From contig NZ_ATXU01000005.1 of assembly GCF_000421845.1 (NCBI RefSeq), positions 186,001 to 250,000 on the forward strand: a stretch of 64,000 nucleotides of DNA, in the 5' to 3' direction. Origin of the DNA: Leucobacter chironomi DSM 19883. Lineage in GTDB: Bacteria; Actinomycetota; Actinomycetes; Actinomycetales; Microbacteriaceae. The notes below the pieces were generated by a model, which saw only the letters and a list, made by a program, of their open reading frames with translations, did no database searches and was not told the origin of the DNA. This document shows, one piece after another, positions 8,760-18,706 of the stretch (positions within the stretch are counted from its first letter, which is position 1; every line of letters starts with the position of its first letter). The translations under genes and the position numbers were made by a program.

Positions 8760-8795
8760 GAGGCCCCGCTCCGGTTCGAACCGGAGGGGGGCCTC
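8760..8795 (+). terminator. Rho-independent terminator after the GlsB-like gene
   Basis: A long GC-rich stem spans 8760-8795, with a TTCGAA centre and one or two unpaired bases, followed by a pyrimidine/T-rich tail (CTTGCTTTT). Confidence 0.85.
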
Positions 8796-8885
8796 CTTGC
8801 TTTTCCCGTTCTCGCGCTCGACATGGTGCCGACTGAACAGGGGGCGACGCACCCGGGAACCGACTGCCATCGCGCACGGACGCAG

Positions 8886-8920
8886 AAAGCCCGGTCAGAA
8901 ACATGTTCTGACCGGGCTTT
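8886..8920 (-). terminator. Terminator of tRNA-Ser
   Basis: A perfect 15-bp stem (8886-8900 with 8906-8920) and 5-nt loop lies just beyond the tRNA 3' end at 8926. On the minus strand the stem ends in TTT followed by a pyrimidine-rich run. Confidence 0.85.
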
Positions 8921-8925
8921 CACCG

Positions 8926-9013
8926 CGGAGGGTAGGGGATTTGAACCCCTGATGCAGGGTTACTGCATGCTTGTTTTCAAGACAAGTTCCTTCGGCCGCT
9001 CGGACAACCCTCC
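8926..9013 (-). tRNA. tRNA-Ser (anticodon TGA)
   Basis: Read on the minus strand, the 7-bp acceptor GGAGGGT pairs with ACCCTCC. The anticodon stem-loop has a CTTGAAA loop giving anticodon TGA. A long variable arm (GCAGTAACCCTGC) and the T arm with GGTTCAAATCC are present. The long variable arm and length of 88 nt are typical of serine tRNAs. CCA is not encoded. Confidence 0.95.
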
Positions 9014-9053
9014 GCGCACGAGCTTAGCAAAGCCGCGGAGCATGATCCGGCCG

Positions 9054-9944
9054 CTAGCCGAGCAGCTGCGGGAAGCGATCCCGCAGCGCTGAGAGCAGGC
9101 CGCCCTCGTCGACGGTGCCGGTCACCCGCACCGCTGCGGCGCGCACCTCGGGCACCGCCTGCCCCATCGCGACCGAGTCGCCGGAGTGCCCCGCCCAGCG
9201 CAGCATGTCGATGTCGTTGCGGCCGTCGCCCGCCGCGAACACCCGCGAGCGGTCGATGCCGAGGCGCGCCGCGACCACTTCGAGGGCGCTCGCCTTCGTC
9301 ACCCCGTCGGGGGCGATGTCGAGCCACGAGGTGCTCCCCACCGCGTACGAGACGTGCGTGAGGCCCAGGGTCTCGACCGCGTCGAGGAACTCCTCGAGCC
9401 GGTGGTCGGGCGACACCACGACCACCCGCGACGCCTGCACCCCGAGCAACTGCTCGAAGGGCACCATGCGCTGCTCGGAGGGCAGCGTGCCGGTGGGAAT
9501 GGGCTCGGTGTACAGGAAGCCGCCATCGGCGAGCTCGACCGCGAAGCTGGCCGTGACGAGCGCGGTGCGGATCTTCCGCAGGGCGTCGCTCGGGTCGAAG
9601 GCCTCGACGTACTCGCGCCGATAGGCGCGGTGGGCGAGCGGATCCCGGCGCAGCGTCACCGCACCGTTGGCTGCGATCACCCAGTCCGGGCGGATCCGCA
9701 GCCGCTCCACGATCGGCAGCGTCGCGTCGACCGATCGCCCGGTCGCGATGATGACCTCGTGCCCGGCCTCGTGGAGCGCGCGGATCGCGTCGGCGAGATC
9801 GGGGTCGATGCTGCCGCCGTTCGGGTCGTCGCCGGCGCCGTGGAAACCGTGATCGAGCACGGTGCCGTCGAGGTCGAGGGCGACGATGTGGCGTTCACCG
9901 GCGGACACGACAGCCCCGGACGATGCGGCGGATCCTGCGCTCAT
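9054..9944 (-). CDS. HAD-superfamily hydrolase, Cof/IIB type
   Basis: A 296-residue phosphatase of the Cof-type HAD group. Motif I is VALDLDGTVLDHG, motif II lies in IIATGRS, the lysine is in GVTKASALEVV, and motif IV is FAAGDGRNDIDMLRWAG. Such enzymes dephosphorylate sugar phosphates, nucleotides or flavin precursors; no substrate is indicated. The ATG at 9944 lies 1 bp beyond the serS stop and has a GGAG site inside serS, so the two are probably cotranscribed. An in-frame ATG at 9977 would extend it into serS and is less likely. Confidence 0.88.
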   Translation of the reverse strand: MSAGSAASSGAVVSAGERHIVALDLDGTVLDHGFHGAGDDPNGGSIDPDLADAIRALHEAGHEVIIATGRSVDATLPIVERLRIRPDWVIAANGAVTLRRDPLAHRAYRREYVEAFDPSDALRKIRTALVTASFAVELADGGFLYTEPIPTGTLPSEQRMVPFEQLLGVQASRVVVVSPDHRLEEFLDAVETLGLTHVSYAVGSTSWLDIAPDGVTKASALEVVAARLGIDRSRVFAAGDGRNDIDMLRWAGHSGDSVAMGQAVPEVRAAAVRVTGTVDEGGLLSALRDRFPQLLG

Positions 9945-9945
9945 C

Positions 9946-11217
9946 TCAGGCTCCGGCCACCGGGGTGAGCACGTCAAGCCCGCCCAGGTACGGGCGCAGC
10001 GCCTCGGGCACGATCACGCTGCCGTCGGCCTGCTGGTGGGTCTCGAGGATCGCGACGAGCCAACGAGTGGTGGCGAGCGTGCCGTTGAGCGTCGCCACCG
10101 GCGACGTCTTGCCGTTCTCGCCGCGGAAGCGGGTGGCGAGCCTGCGAGATTGATAGGTGGTGCAGTTGGAGGTCGAAGTGAGCTCTCGGTAGGCGCCCTG
10201 CGTGGGCACCCAGGCCTCGATGTCGAACTTGCGGGCCGCACTCGAACCGAGGTCTCCCGCGGCGACGTCGATCACGCGGTAGTGCAAGCCGAGCGCCTGC
10301 AGCATGTCCTCCTGCCAGCCGACGAGGCGATCGTGCTCGGCCTCGGCCTCGGCCGGATCGGCGTACACGAACATCTCCAGCTTGTTGAACTGGTGCACGC
10401 GCAGGATGCCGCGGGTGTCCTTGCCGTGCGAGCCGGCCTCGCTGCGGTAGCAGGTCGACCAGCCGGCGTAGCGCACGGGGCCGTTCGACAGGTCGATGAT
10501 CTCGTCGGCGTGGTAGCCCGCCAGGGCGACCTCGCTCGTGCCGGTGAGGAACAGATCCTGCTCGGGCAGGTGGTACACCTCGCTGGCGTGCTCGCCGAGG
10601 AAGCCGGTGCCGCCCATGATCTCGGGCTTCACGAGCGTCGGCGTGATGAGCGGCGTGAAGCCGTGCGACAGGGCCTTGTCGAGGGCCATGTTCATGAGCG
10701 CCAGCTCGAGACGCGCGCCCACGCCCCGCAGGAAGTAGAAACGCGCCCCCGACACCTTCGCACCGCGCTCCATGTCGATCGCGCCGAGCAGTTCGCCGAG
10801 CTCGAGGTGGTCGCGCGCCTCGAAATCGAACTCGGCGCGCTCGCCGAACTCGCGCAGCGTGACGAAGTTGCTCTCGCCACCCTCGGGCACGCCCTCGATC
10901 ACGACGTTCTCGATGCGCATCGCGAGCGCCTCGAACTGCGCCTCCGCCTCCTTCGCCCGGGCCTCGGCGGCCTTCACGCCGGCCGCGAGCTGCTGGGCCT
11001 CGGCGATGAGCGCGGGCTTGTCCTCCTTCGAAGCGGCCTTGACCCGCCCGCCGAACTCCTTCTGCTCGGCGCGCAGGCTCTCGAACTCGGCGAGCGCGGC
11101 CCGGCGGGCCGCATCTGCGGCGAGCGCCTGATCCACCACCGCCTCGTCGTTTCCTCGCGCGCGCTGGGAGCGCTTGACGGCCTCAGGATCGGTGCGGAGC
11201 AGGACTGGATCGATCAC
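9946..11217 (-). CDS. serS: Seryl-tRNA synthetase
   Basis: A 423-residue class II synthetase that charges tRNA-Ser, whose gene lies ~0.9 kb downstream. The N-terminal coiled-coil tRNA-binding arm (residues ~25-100) begins with the conserved [18 protein letters not shown]. Motif 2 is [21 protein letters not shown], split as [12 protein letters not shown] and [15 protein letters not shown]. Motif 3 is in [15 protein letters not shown]. The GTG at 11217 is preceded by a TAAGCT -10 box with a 6-nt gap, suggesting leaderless translation. Confidence 0.96.
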   Translation of the reverse strand: MIDPVLLRTDPEAVKRSQRARGNDEAVVDQALAADAARRAALAEFESLRAEQKEFGGRVKAASKEDKPALIAEAQQLAAGVKAAEARAKEAEAQFEALAMRIENVVIEGVPEGGESNFVTLREFGERAEFDFEARDHLELGELLGAIDMERGAKVSGARFYFLRGVGARLELALMNMALDKALSHGFTPLITPTLVKPEIMGGTGFLGEHASEVYHLPEQDLFLTGTSEVALAGYHADEIIDLSNGPVRYAGWSTCYRSEAGSHGKDTRGILRVHQFNKLEMFVYADPAEAEAEHDRLVGWQEDMLQALGLHYRVIDVAAGDLGSSAARKFDIEAWVPTQGAYRELTSTSNCTTYQSRRLATRFRGENGKTSPVATLNGTLATTRWLVAILETHQQADGSVIVPEALRPYLGGLDVLTPVAGA

Positions 11218-11288
11218 TCGTCCAGCTTACCCGTGCCGCGGGCCGCGCCGTCAGCCGAGGCTGCCGCTCCCCCACTACGCTGGATCTC

Positions 11289-12281
11289 ATGTCCGAGACC
11301 CGCAGCCTGCCCGTCGCCGCCGTGGTCTATCAGCCCTTCAAGACCGACCTGGCTGCGCTGCGCAGCGCGGTGTCCCTGCACGAGCGGCAGTCGGGCTGGG
11401 CCGCGACGCGCTGGTACGAGACCGAGGCCGAGGACGCCGGCGTGGCGGCTGCCCGCCGCGCGATCTCAGAGGGGGCGAACCTCGTGCTCGCGAGCGGCGG
11501 CGACGGCACCGTGCGGGCCGTCGCCGAGGCGCTGCGCGGCACCGGGGTGCCGCTCGCGATCGTGCCGCAGGGCACCGGCAACCTGCTCGCCCGCAACCTG
11601 GGGATGCCGCTCGGACGACCCGACGAGGCGGTGCGCGCCGCCTTCTACGGACGCGGACGCCCGATCGACCTCGGAGTGCTGCGCATCGTGCGCGAGGACG
11701 ACGGCGAAGACGAGCACGTCTTCCTCGTGCTCGCCGGGATGGGGCTCGACGCCCGAGCGATCTCCGCCACGCGCGCCACGCTCAAGAAGCGCCTCGGCTG
11801 GCTCGCCTACGTCGATGCCGGCGTGCGCACCATGCTCAAGGACCGTCCGCTGCAGATCCACTACTCCGTCGACCGTTCGCCCGTGAAATCGCTGTCGGTC
11901 TACACCGTGATGATCGGCAACTGCGGACTGATGCCCGGCGGCGTGCTGCTGATTCCCGACGCGAAGCTCGACGACGGCAAGCTCGACGTGGTCGCGCTGC
12001 GCCCGCTCGGCCCGTTCTCCTGGTTGCGCATCTGGAACAAGATCGGCTGGGAGAACGGCGTGCTGCGCAAGACGCAGGCGGGCAGGCGGATCATCGACCT
12101 CGTGAACGACACGAAGAGCGTCAACTACCTGCGGGCCACCCGCTACGCGCTCTCCGTGCCGCAGCCGGAGCCGGTGCAGCTCGACGGTGACGATTTCGGC
12201 TTGGCGCTCGCGGTGAACGGCACAGTGGATCCCGGCGCTCTGACGGTGCGCGTGCTGCCGGAGTGGAACGCGCAGAGCTGA
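11289..12281 (+). CDS. Diacylglycerol/lipid kinase family protein
   Basis: A 330-residue member of the DAGK_cat family (DgkB/YegS-like). The nucleotide-binding signature GGDGTVRAVAEAL is near residues 73-85, followed by IVPQGTGNLLARNLGMPL. It probably phosphorylates diacylglycerol or a related lipid alcohol at the membrane, recycling diacylglycerol or feeding phosphatidate synthesis; the exact lipid is not determined. A TACGCT box at 11276-11281 precedes the ATG at 11289 by 7 nt (leaderless pattern). It is divergent from serS. Confidence 0.88.
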   Translation: MSETRSLPVAAVVYQPFKTDLAALRSAVSLHERQSGWAATRWYETEAEDAGVAAARRAISEGANLVLASGGDGTVRAVAEALRGTGVPLAIVPQGTGNLLARNLGMPLGRPDEAVRAAFYGRGRPIDLGVLRIVREDDGEDEHVFLVLAGMGLDARAISATRATLKKRLGWLAYVDAGVRTMLKDRPLQIHYSVDRSPVKSLSVYTVMIGNCGLMPGGVLLIPDAKLDDGKLDVVALRPLGPFSWLRIWNKIGWENGVLRKTQAGRRIIDLVNDTKSVNYLRATRYALSVPQPEPVQLDGDDFGLALAVNGTVDPGALTVRVLPEWNAQS

Positions 12282-12348
12282 CCCGGAGCAGGGTGGCTCT
12301 GCGTCAGTTTCGGCGCAGAACCCGGCTTCGGCCTGCCGAGGATTCGGC

Positions 12349-13305
12349 TCAGGCGGGGTCGGGCACGCCCTCGATCACCTCGCGCAACCAGTCGCGGGCA
12401 TCGCGGAAGGCGTCGTCGTCGTAGGAGTCGCGGATGCTCGCGGAGACGCGATCCGCCCTCGGATACGACCCCAGGAAGACGACTCGCGGGCTGAACCTCT
12501 TCACGCCCAGCAGGGCGTCCGCCACCCGCTCGTCCTTGATGTGCCCCTCGGCGTCGATGACGAAGCGGTAGCGGCCCATGCGGTCGCCCACGGGGCGAGA
12601 GGCGAGCAGCGTGAGGTTGACGCCGCGGGTCGCGAACTGCTCGAGCAGTTCGAGCAGCGCGCCGGCGCGGTCCTCGGGCAGTTCGGCGATGAGCGAGGTC
12701 TTGTCGGCCCCGGTGGGTTCGCCCACGGCAGCGGTGCGGCTGACCAGCACGAAGCGGGTCACGGCGTCCGGGTTCTCGGCGATGCCCTCCGCGAGCACCT
12801 CGACGTCGTAGTGCTCCTCGATACCGGGCGGCGCGATGGCGGCGTCGATGCCCTTCTCCGCGTCGAAGAGGTCGCGGGCGGCCTGCACGTTCGAGGTGGC
12901 GAGGAGGTGACGGTGCCGGGGCACCTGGTCGTCGAGCCAGGCGCGGCACTGGCCGTAGGCCACCGGGTGCCCCGAGACGACCGCGATGTCTTCGAGCCGG
13001 GTGCCGGGGCGCGCGACGAGCACGAAACGCACGGGCACGAGGTACTCTCCCACGATGCGCAGCCCGGGGATCGTCGCCAGGGCGTCCTGCGCGACGGTCA
13101 CGCCGCCGTCGATCGAGTTCTCGATCGCGATCATGGCGGCGTCGCTGAAGCCCGTCACGACGTCGTTCAGCGCCTCGCCGAGATTCGCGACGGGGTTCCA
13201 CTCCTGCCCGACGGCTTCGGGCACCTGTTTGAGCGCCGCCTCGGTGAACGTGCCCGCCGGCCCCAGGTAGGAGTAGCGGCGGGTCGTCTCGGCGTGCTCT
13301 GGCAT
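12349..13305 (-). CDS. pheA: Prephenate dehydratase
   Basis: A 318-residue enzyme converting prephenate to phenylpyruvate for phenylalanine synthesis. It starts RYSYLGPAGTFTEAAL, and the catalytic TRF motif is in DAVTRFVLVSR. The C-terminal ACT domain (GALLELLEQFATRGVNLTL, then SRPVGDRMGRYRF) binds phenylalanine for feedback control. The chorismate mutase domain seen in E. coli is absent, as usual in actinobacteria. A TACGCT box lies 7 nt before the ATG (leaderless pattern). It lies downstream of pgm on the same strand with a 59-bp gap. Confidence 0.94.
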   Translation of the reverse strand: MPEHAETTRRYSYLGPAGTFTEAALKQVPEAVGQEWNPVANLGEALNDVVTGFSDAAMIAIENSIDGGVTVAQDALATIPGLRIVGEYLVPVRFVLVARPGTRLEDIAVVSGHPVAYGQCRAWLDDQVPRHRHLLATSNVQAARDLFDAEKGIDAAIAPPGIEEHYDVEVLAEGIAENPDAVTRFVLVSRTAAVGEPTGADKTSLIAELPEDRAGALLELLEQFATRGVNLTLLASRPVGDRMGRYRFVIDAEGHIKDERVADALLGVKRFSPRVVFLGSYPRADRVSASIRDSYDDDAFRDARDWLREVIEGVPDPA

Positions 13306-13364
13306 GCGATCCAGCGTACCGCCTTCCCGGGCTCGCCCCGAGGACTATCCGCCCGGAAACCGGC

Positions 13365-15014
13365 TCAGCCGAGCACGCGGCCGACGAGCGCCTGCGCCGC
13401 CCGCTGCACCTCGGCGAGATGCTCGGGCCCGCGGAACGACTCCGCGTAGATCTTCATGACGTCTTCGGTGCCCGAGGGCCGCGCGGCGAACCAGGCGTGC
13501 TCGGTCTGCACCTTGAGCCCCCCGATGGGGGCGTCGTTGCCGGGCGCGCGGGTGAGGATCGCCGTGATCGGATCGCCGGCCAGCTCGGTGTCGGTGACGT
13601 CGTCGGGCGAGAGCGCCCCCAGGCGGCGCTTCTGCTCGGGCGTCGCCGCCGCATCGATGCGGGCGTAGGCGGGCTCCCCGAAGCGCTCGGTCAGCTGCCG
13701 GTAGCGTTCCGAGGGCGACTCCCCGGTGACGGCCTGGATCTCGGCGGCGAGCAGCGCGAGCAGGATGCCGTCCTTGTCGGTGCTCCAGGCGCTGCCGTCG
13801 AAGCGTTGGAACGACGCCCCGGCGCTTTCCTCCCCACCGAAGACGACCTCACCCGAGGAGAGCCCGGGCACGAACCATTTGAAGCCCACCGGCACTTCGA
13901 GCAGCTCGCGTCCGTGCGAGGCGACGACGCGGTCGATGAGCGCCGACGAGACGAGCGTCTTGCCGACCTTCGCCGTCGCGGGCCAGTCGGGCCGGTGCGT
14001 CAGCAGGTAGTCGATGGCGACAGCGAGGTAGTGGTTCGGGTTCATGAGCCCGCCGTCGCGGGTGACGATGCCGTGCCGGTCGGCATCGGCGTCGTTGCCC
14101 GTCACGAGGTCGTAGAGCGGCTGGGAGTCGGCGACGGTCGACATGACGTGCCGCGAGGAGGGATCCATGCGGATCTTGCCGTCCCAATCGAGGTGCATGA
14201 AGCCCCACTGCGGGTCGACACCGGGGCCGAGCACGGTGAGGTCGAGGTCGTAGCGGTCGCGGATCGCCGCCCAGTAGGCGACGCTCGCCCCTCCGAGGGG
14301 GTGCGCGGCCAGGCGCACGCCGGCCTCGCGGATCGCGGCGACGTCGACGACCTCGCCGAGCGCCTCGACGTACTCGCCGAGGAAGTCGTAGCGGCCGACC
14401 GGCGTGCCGCCGATCCCGTCCTCGCTGGCACGAGGCACGGAGTCGATGCCGTGCTCCAGGATCTCGTTAGCGCGGGCCGCGATCGCGTTCGTCGCGTCGG
14501 TGTCGGCGGGGCCGCCGTGCGGCGGGTTGTACTTGAAGCCGCCGTCCGTCGGCGGGTTGTGGCTGGGTGTGACGACGATGCCGTCGGCCCGGGCCGGATC
14601 GTCGGCCGCGCGGTCGCTGTTGTGGGCGAGGATCGCGTGGCTCACGGCCGGGGTGGGCACGAACACCTCGTCACCGCTGCCCGCCTTCGCGAGCACGTGC
14701 ACGCCCGCAGCCGACAGCACCTCGCGCGCCGTGTGCTCGGCGGGCGCCGACAGCGGGTGCGTGTCCGAGCCGATGAAGAGCGGCCCGGTGATGCCCTGCG
14801 CGGCGCGGTACTCGGCGATGGCGGCGCTGATCGCGACGATATGGGCCTCGTTGAAGGAGCCCTTCAGCGAGGAGCCGCGGTGGCCCGAGGTGCCGAACAC
14901 GACCCGCTGGGCGGGGTCGGCGGGATCCGGCACCACCTCGGAATAGGCGGCGATCAGCGCTTCGACGTCGACGAGGTCCTGCGGCTGCGCCGGCTGCCCT
15001 GCTCTCTCATGCAT
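13365..15014 (-). CDS. pgm: Phosphoglucomutase (alpha-D-glucose phosphate-specific)
   Basis: A 549-residue phosphohexomutase that interconverts glucose 1- and 6-phosphate for glycogen and sugar-nucleotide supply. The active phosphoserine is in [19 protein letters not shown], the metal loop is [12 protein letters not shown], the sugar loop is [11 protein letters not shown] and the phosphate-binding site is [14 protein letters not shown]. Length and motifs match the bacterial Pgm subfamily. The ATG at 15014 follows CACACT with a 6-nt gap, close to the leaderless arrangement seen in neighbours. A much longer upstream extension of the frame is not conserved. Confidence 0.95.
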   Translation of the reverse strand: MHERAGQPAQPQDLVDVEALIAAYSEVVPDPADPAQRVVFGTSGHRGSSLKGSFNEAHIVAISAAIAEYRAAQGITGPLFIGSDTHPLSAPAEHTAREVLSAAGVHVLAKAGSGDEVFVPTPAVSHAILAHNSDRAADDPARADGIVVTPSHNPPTDGGFKYNPPHGGPADTDATNAIAARANEILEHGIDSVPRASEDGIGGTPVGRYDFLGEYVEALGEVVDVAAIREAGVRLAAHPLGGASVAYWAAIRDRYDLDLTVLGPGVDPQWGFMHLDWDGKIRMDPSSRHVMSTVADSQPLYDLVTGNDADADRHGIVTRDGGLMNPNHYLAVAIDYLLTHRPDWPATAKVGKTLVSSALIDRVVASHGRELLEVPVGFKWFVPGLSSGEVVFGGEESAGASFQRFDGSAWSTDKDGILLALLAAEIQAVTGESPSERYRQLTERFGEPAYARIDAAATPEQKRRLGALSPDDVTDTELAGDPITAILTRAPGNDAPIGGLKVQTEHAWFAARPSGTEDVMKIYAESFRGPEHLAEVQRAAQALVGRVLG

Positions 15015-15134
15015 GCCTCCAGTGTGCCAGCCCGCCCGGCGGGCCGCACCTGCGCGGGGTCCGGATCCGTTTCGGGATCCGGATCCCGAAACCCGCGATA
15101 CCGTCCGTTCATCGTGCCCGGTTACCCTGGAGGC

Positions 15135-15923
15135 ATGGATGAGAGCATGATCCCCTCCCGGCGCGACGAGATCGAGTGCTGGCTCACCGACATGGACGGC
15201 GTGCTCGTGCACGAGGAGCGCGCGATCCCCGGCGCCGCCGAGCTGATCCGGCACTGGCGCGAGAACGAGATCCCCTACCTCGTGCTCACCAACAACTCGA
15301 TCTTCACGGCCCGCGACCTCAGCGCGCGCCTTGCGGCCTCCGGCATCGAGGTGCCCGAGGATCGGATCTGGACGAGCGCGCTCGCCACCGCCGCGTTCCT
15401 CAAGCAGCAGAAGCCCGGCGGTTCGGCGTTCGTGATCGGCGAGGCCGGCATCCTCACCGCGCTGCACGACGCGGGCTACGTGATGACCGAGTCGAACCCC
15501 GACTTCGTCGTGGTGGGCGAGACCCGCAACTACTCCTTCGAGGCGATCACGAAGGCGGTGCGCCTCATCATGGGCGGTGCGCGGTTCATCTCGACGAACC
15601 CGGACGCGACCGGCCCGAGCGCCGACGGCCCGCTGCCCGCGACGGGTGCCATCAACGCCCTCATCACGAAGGTGACGGGCAAGGTGCCCTACATCGTGGG
15701 CAAGCCGAACCCGATGATGTTCCGTTCGGCGCTCAACCAGATCGGCGCGCACTCCCACAACACGGGCATGATCGGCGACCGCATGGACACCGACGTGGTC
15801 GCGGGCATGGAGGCCGGGCTGCACACGGTGCTCGTGATGACGGGCATCTCGGATCGCCGCGAGATCGAGAGGTTCCCGTTCCGCCCTGACGAGATCCTCT
15901 CCTCTGTGGCGGATCTCCTCTAG
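15135..15923 (+). CDS. HAD-IIA family hydrolase (NagD-like)
   Basis: A 262-residue HAD phosphatase of subclass IIA. Motif I is [13 protein letters not shown], motif II is VLTNNS, the lysine is in [12 protein letters not shown], and motif IV is [18 protein letters not shown]. NagD-type enzymes act on small phosphomonoesters such as UMP or sugar phosphates; some detoxify phosphoglycolate. A TACCCT box (15123-15128) lies 6 nt before the ATG at 15135, the leaderless arrangement. It is divergent from pgm. Confidence 0.9.
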   Translation: MDESMIPSRRDEIECWLTDMDGVLVHEERAIPGAAELIRHWRENEIPYLVLTNNSIFTARDLSARLAASGIEVPEDRIWTSALATAAFLKQQKPGGSAFVIGEAGILTALHDAGYVMTESNPDFVVVGETRNYSFEAITKAVRLIMGGARFISTNPDATGPSADGPLPATGAINALITKVTGKVPYIVGKPNPMMFRSALNQIGAHSHNTGMIGDRMDTDVVAGMEAGLHTVLVMTGISDRREIERFPFRPDEILSSVADLL

Positions 15924-15952
15924 ACCGCACATCGAGCCGGCCTATACGTATC

Positions 15953-15990
15953 GAGCCCGCCTGCTATTCGCGTGAATAGCAGGCGGGCTC
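15953..15990. terminator. Bidirectional terminator between HAD-IIA and LCP genes
   Basis: A perfect 17-bp stem (15953-15969 with 15974-15990) with a GCGT loop lies between convergent genes, 30 bp after the plus-strand stop and 50 bp after the minus-strand stop. Confidence 0.88.
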
Positions 15991-16040
15991 GGAACGAAAG
16001 GGCCGACTCGACGGGGCCCAGCGGGACGGACCGGACGGGT

Positions 16041-17102
16041 TCAGCGTACTCCGGCAGCGCCCTCCAGCTGGCACGAGGTGTCGAATCCGGCGGCTCCGAT
16101 GACCGCGCGCCCCTCCTCGCGCAACGCCCGCGAGAGGTTGTCGCCGAGCATCTCGGTGGGGATGGTCTGCGCATCGAAAGAGCTTCCGGCGAGGTGCCGA
16201 ACTTCCTCGGGATGGATCCCGCCGCCGACGGTGAGCGCGTCGCTCGAAGCCCACGCCACCCGGGCGAGCGTCAGCGGATCCGCGCCGGCGAGCTTCTCGC
16301 GCACCGCGCCGAGCACCGCCGACGACCACTGCATGCGATCGAGCGCGCCCTCGTCTTCGGTACGAGGGATCCATCGCCCGTCGACGAAGCGCTCGGCGTG
16401 GCGGGAGCGCACGAGTGCGAGCGCCGTCGCCCCGTCGACCGTGCGCGGGCCGGCCACGTCGATCTTGAGTCGTGCGGCAGGATCGCGCAGCGGCTCGGGG
16501 ATGTCGAGCTGCAGACCGCCAAGCGCGTCGATCGCGGCCTCGAAACCGCCCCCGTCGATCTCGACGTAACGGTCGACCGCGATGCCGGTGCCCGCGCAGA
16601 TCGCATCGACGAGGTGCTGCGGGCCGTCGAGCCGGGTGATCGCGTAGCGCACCGGCGAGTCGTACCCGAAAGCCACCGTGTCGCGGGGCAGCGACAGTGC
16701 GGCGACGTCGCCGTTCGCCGCGAGCCGCACCAGCAGGAGGATGTCGGCGCGGGCCGGCGCGTCCGGGTCATCGGTGTACTGGCTGTCCGAGCGGGGCCGT
16801 TGGATGCCCGAGTCTGCACCGACGAAGAGGTACACGGTGTCGCTGGCGTCTGCGAACTCCGGCGCGAGGGCCGCCCCGGGCCGTTCGAGCGCCACCCAGT
16901 TCACCCGCGTTGCGAAGGCCCCGCCGGCCACCAGCACCGCGACGAGCGCGAGCGCGCCCAGCAGCACCCGCCGCCTGCGGTGCCCCCGGGTACGCCGAAG
17001 CGCCGGGGACGAGGAGTCTCGCTCCTCGCCCCCGGCGCTCGATTTATGCTGGTTCGTCAGCGCCGAGCTACTTTGCGGCGACGGCCGCACGGCCGGCCGC
17101 AT
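16041..17102 (-). CDS. LytR-CpsA-Psr (LCP) family protein
   Basis: A membrane-anchored LCP protein, up to 353 residues. An Arg-rich stretch (RGHRRRR) precedes one transmembrane helix (VLLGALALVAVLVAGGAF). The extracellular LCP domain has ARADILLLVRL, ALSLPRDTVAFGY, the VDRYVEIDGGGFEAAIDALGG block and LVRSRHAERF. LCP enzymes transfer glycopolymers from undecaprenyl carriers to peptidoglycan. The start is uncertain. The ATG at 17102 overlaps the upstream relic gene and makes the coding region pass through a strong terminator hairpin (17000-17038). A GTG at 16967, just before the helix, is an alternative. Confidence 0.85.
   Translation of the reverse strand: MRPAVRPSPQSSSALTNQHKSSAGGEERDSSSPALRRTRGHRRRRVLLGALALVAVLVAGGAFATRVNWVALERPGAALAPEFADASDTVYLFVGADSGIQRPRSDSQYTDDPDAPARADILLLVRLAANGDVAALSLPRDTVAFGYDSPVRYAITRLDGPQHLVDAICAGTGIAVDRYVEIDGGGFEAAIDALGGLQLDIPEPLRDPAARLKIDVAGPRTVDGATALALVRSRHAERFVDGRWIPRTEDEGALDRMQWSSAVLGAVREKLAGADPLTLARVAWASSDALTVGGGIHPEEVRHLAGSSFDAQTIPTEMLGDNLSRALREEGRAVIGAAGFDTSCQLEGAAGVR
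17000..17038 (-). terminator. Terminator after the truncated binding-protein gene
   Basis: A 17-bp stem with one mismatch (17000-17016 with 17022-17038) and a 5-nt loop lies 30 bp beyond the relic's stop at 17068. It lies inside the longest possible LCP reading frame, which casts doubt on the 17102 start. Confidence 0.65.
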
Positions 17103-17760
17103 CGGCTTCGAGCGAGAAGGGGCTCACGAGGAAGGCCGCGTCGAGCTGATCGGATTTCAGGGCGTCCAGCGCGGGCTGGAAGCCGAGCTTGAGCCACTCG
17201 ATGTTCTCGGTGTCGACGCCGGCCTCGTGCAGCACCGAGGTGATGGTGCCGTCGGGCTGCCCCTTGAGCTCGGGCACGGCGATGCTGGTGTCGCCGCCCA
17301 TGTCCTCGATGCTCTCGATGCCACTGCCCTTGCTGACGTAGACGCCCACCGAGGTGTAGTTGCGCTGTTCGCCGAGCGAGGCGTCGGCTGCGGCGGGGTT
17401 GATGCCGTCGGCCGCAGCGATCATGGTGATGGGCACGTTCTGACGAGCCATGGTGAGCGCGGAGATGGTGGGCACGAAGGCGAGTTCGAGCTTGCCGGCC
17501 TGCAGGGCCGCGGTGGCGGCGGGCAGGTCGGGCAGTTCGGTGACCTCGACCTGGAGGCCCTCGGCTTCGAAGGTGCCGTCCTCGACGCACATGTACATGG
17601 GCTCGGCGGCGATGGAGGCCTGCGATTGGATGCGGATCGTGATGGGGCCGTCGTCGGCGGCCTCGGTCGTACCGCCGGCGGCGGGGCCGGAGGAGCAGGC
17701 GGCGAGCGAGACGACCGCGGCGGCGGCGAGGCCGATGAAGGCCAGCTTGCGAATCTTCAT
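17068..17760 (-). pseudogene. ABC substrate-binding lipoprotein (NMT1/SsuA-like), C-terminally truncated
   Basis: A 230-residue lipoprotein precursor. A Lys/Arg-containing signal peptide ends in the lipobox LAACSSG. The mature part fits NMT1/SsuA-type binding proteins (residues 55-225: YMCVEDGTFEAEGLQVEV, then LQAGKLELAFVPTISAL). Intact relatives have about 310-340 residues, so roughly the last 90-100 are missing. No permease or ATPase is adjacent. The ATG is next to a broken regulator gene and has no convincing ribosome site. I interpret this as a relic left by a deletion; a short functional protein is less likely. Confidence 0.7.
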
Positions 17761-17761
17761 T

Positions 17762-18679
17762 GACAGCCCGGGAAGGCGCCGGATCGCCGCCGTGATCGAC
17801 ATCGCCGAGCGCACCGTCGCCGCGCGCGGGGCCGAGCTGCTGCGCAGCCGTCAGGTGCGCATGACCGCTCTCACGCTGCTGCCGCGCGGCGGCCTGCTCG
17901 ACAGCTCCATCATCAACGTGCGCTGCGAGGCCGGCATGAACCGGGTCACCGCCATGTCGGCCGCCGCGCGCTCCAATTCGGTCTTCACCTACCTGACGAC
18001 GGGCGAGGCCGACTGCGTCTTCGAGCTCATGAACGAGCGGTCGCGCTCCCTGGCGACCCTCGTCGACGAGATCCCCGGCATGCCCGGCGCCGCCGGCATC
18101 GAGACCGCAACAATCCTCAAGCTCTAAAAGGGCACCCACCAGTGGCTTCCCGGCCTGCTGACCGAGGATCAGGTCGCCGCGCTCATCGACCATGAGCAGA
18201 CCTGGGAGCCGACCGGCTCGGTCGAGCTCGCGCCCCTCAGCCGCGAAGAGCAGGAGATCGCCCGAGTGCTCGCCGCCGACGGCAGGGCCACGATCGAGGA
18301 GCTGGCCCGCGCCACGGCGCTCTCCCCAGCCTCGGCGAGACGCCGCCTCGCTCACCTGCAGGCGAGCGGGCGCCTCTTCGATCGCGCCGTGGTCGAGCCG
18401 GCGGCGCTCGGTTTCCCGGTGGAGGCCACCATGCGCATCCGCACTCTGCCCGGCCGCACCGAGTCGGTCGCCATGCAGCTCACCCGGGTGCCCGAGGTGC
18501 GCTACCTCGCGTTCACCACTGGCCGCTACCAGCTCTTCGTGAACATCGCGTGCACCGGGCACGACACGCTCGCCGACTTCCTCATGCGGTCCGACTGGAC
18601 CGAGGACGCCGTCGAGGTCGACACCTCGATGGTGCTGCAGGCCCTCAAGCGCAGCGGCGTGCGCATGGACGAGGAGTGA
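17762..18679 (+). pseudogene. Lrp/AsnC-type regulator, N-terminally deleted, with in-frame stop
   Basis: One continuous frame encodes an Lrp/AsnC ligand-binding domain (ELLRSRQVRMTALTLLPRGG onward), then a TAA stop at 18125-18127. The same frame continues with a second winged-helix HTH (ATIEELARATALSPASARRR) and a second ligand-binding domain ending at 18679. Actinobacterial double-domain AsnC regulators have HTH-ligand-HTH-ligand order, so the first HTH is missing. It has been replaced by the neighbouring binding-protein gene. Two lesions (5' loss and a nonsense codon) support a pseudogene. A short 3' protein from about 18266 remains possible. Confidence 0.75.
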
Positions 18680-18706
18680 GCCCGGCCGGCGGGGGTGGCT
18701 TCGGGG

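Noticed and set aside
12298-12319. TCTGCG/CGCAGA hairpin between the lipid kinase and pheA
   Set aside because: The 6-bp stem is too weak to call a terminator with confidence.
13419-15923. Very long plus-strand open frame over pgm and the NagD-like gene
   Set aside because: Its first ~1.7 kb is the complement of pgm, which has full family motifs. Only the last part (from 15135) is a real gene. GC-rich actinobacterial DNA gives many such antisense open frames.
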